From CAZEBW01 sp964510205 (GTDB lineage: Bacteria; Chloroflexota; Anaerolineae; VGOG01): 22,373 nucleotides of DNA. This document shows, piece after piece, positions 21,889 to 22,373 of the stretch (the stretch's first letter is position 1; each line of letters starts with the position of its first letter). The DNA is taken from positions 1-22,373 of the forward strand of contig CAZEBW010000061.1 in assembly GCA_964510205.1 (NCBI GenBank). Direction: 5' to 3'. The position numbers and the translations under genes are program-made. Under the pieces are notes generated by a model. It did not search any database, was not told the DNA's origin, and saw only the letters and a list, made by a program, of their open reading frames with translations.

Positions 21889-22373
21889 TCACGGAATCCG
21901 CACCGGCCGCACGTCTAGGCGCTCGCCGTGGAAATTGGCCAGTAGCCCTAATTTCTTGTCGAAGTGATCTAGGTAGCGTCGCATTCTTACATCAAAAGCC
22001 CCACTCATCTCCTTCACTGCGAATGCAGCCACGATCACTTTATCCTCAACGATCAGCAAGCGACACTTGTGCGTACTCACATACTCGTCCTCGTAGAAAA
22101 CCGGTATTTCGCGCACGAACTCAAACGAGATGTCATGTTCGCTCAGTTCGACCTGTGCCGCGCGGCGGTAGACGTGGTGGAAGAAACCAGGGCCGAGCTC
22201 GTAGTGAACGCGGTGCAGACATCCATACAAACGACCAACTAAATCGGGATACAGCAGCGTTGGATCATCCGGGATCTGCGGCTGCCAGGTGAAATCAGGG
22301 CGGCGCTGAGCGTAGAAGTAAGCATAGCGCTCGATCTCGACTCTGGGGCCGCCGAAGTTGACCAGCAGCCCCA
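21889..22373 (-). CDS. Tandem GxxExxY-family protein (5' end beyond window)
   Basis: The frame is open to the window edge; 160 codons plus stop are visible. The first visible residues, GLLVNFGGPRVEIERYAYFY, read as the end of one GxxExxY (PD-(D/E)XK-like) domain. A linker follows, then a second copy starting LHRVHYELGPGFFHHVYRRA and ending LGLLANFHGERLDVRPVRIP. In the second copy the signature Glu is His (GFFHHVY), and the expected Asp and Glu-x-Lys catalytic positions read as CRLL and AAFAVKE, so this domain is probably not a nuclease. A TTG at 22230 could be taken as a start, but the upstream frame is clearly coding. The function of the family is unknown. Confidence 0.8.
   Translation of the reverse strand, partial: GLLVNFGGPRVEIERYAYFYAQRRPDFTWQPQIPDDPTLLYPDLVGRLYGCLHRVHYELGPGFFHHVYRRAAQVELSEHDISFEFVREIPVFYEDEYVSTHKCRLLIVEDKVIVAAFAVKEMSGAFDVRMRRYLDHFDKKLGLLANFHGERLDVRPVRIP

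Noticed and set aside
1..22373. CRISPR array, prophage, toxin-antitoxin or defence island
   Set aside because: No regularly spaced repeats, cas, phage structural or integrase genes seen. The GxxExxY protein alone is not evidence for a defence island.

Overview
The window looks like a chromosomal segment of a Chloroflexota (Anaerolineae-like) bacterium. The reasons are a lipoprotein substrate-binding protein whose mature N-terminus is a long EKEV/VEKE-type tether, as is common in that phylum, several TTG and GTG starts with good ribosome-binding sites, TPR plus TolB-type propeller proteins, and many short palindromic repeats between genes. This placement is inferred from protein style and repeat content; there is no rRNA here. 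No CRISPR array, phage or large mobile element is visible.

Layout. Positions 1-2920 (minus) hold a peptide/nickel-type ABC uptake system: a lipoprotein binding protein, a terminator-like hairpin, then a DppB/OppB-type permease cut by the window edge. Positions 2921-3546 have no protein gene; they hold a 33-bp perfect palindrome and a strongly structured region behind a consensus promoter, a candidate non-coding RNA or leader. A COG1579 coiled-coil zinc-ribbon gene follows (minus), preceded by a second promoter-to-terminator small RNA or leader. From 4573 the plus strand carries surE, a nitroreductase, a branched-chain aminotransferase with its own promoter and hairpin-rich leader, a PH-domain membrane protein and pcrA/uvrD helicase.

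Positions 10090-10756 (minus) hold tRNA-Pro(UGG), tRNA-Gly(UCC) and tRNA-Met(CAU), then a small retropepsin-like protease gene. After an insertion-like palindromic element comes a divergent module: a TPR plus beta-propeller membrane-anchored protein (minus), facing an M28-type peptidase-like protein and a TPR membrane protein (plus), with back-to-back promoters. A selenocysteine tRNA gene (minus) ends next to it.

Positions 16160-19374 hold an inverted pair of REP-like hairpins, then greA, lysS and a DapA-superfamily aldolase in one direction. greA has a promoter immediately followed by an intrinsic terminator, like the GraL arrangement known in E. coli. The groES-groEL operon follows with a sigma-A promoter, a perfect CIRCE operator and a strong terminator. 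The window ends in a minus-strand GxxExxY-family protein that appears to be a tandem two-domain form whose second domain has lost the expected catalytic residues.

The most notable items are the two candidate structured RNAs flanking the COG1579 gene, the greA leader attenuator, the isolated tRNA-Sec, the insertion-like element with a 12-bp flanking repeat at a gene's stop codon, and the tandem GxxExxY protein. None is proven a new system by sequence reading alone.
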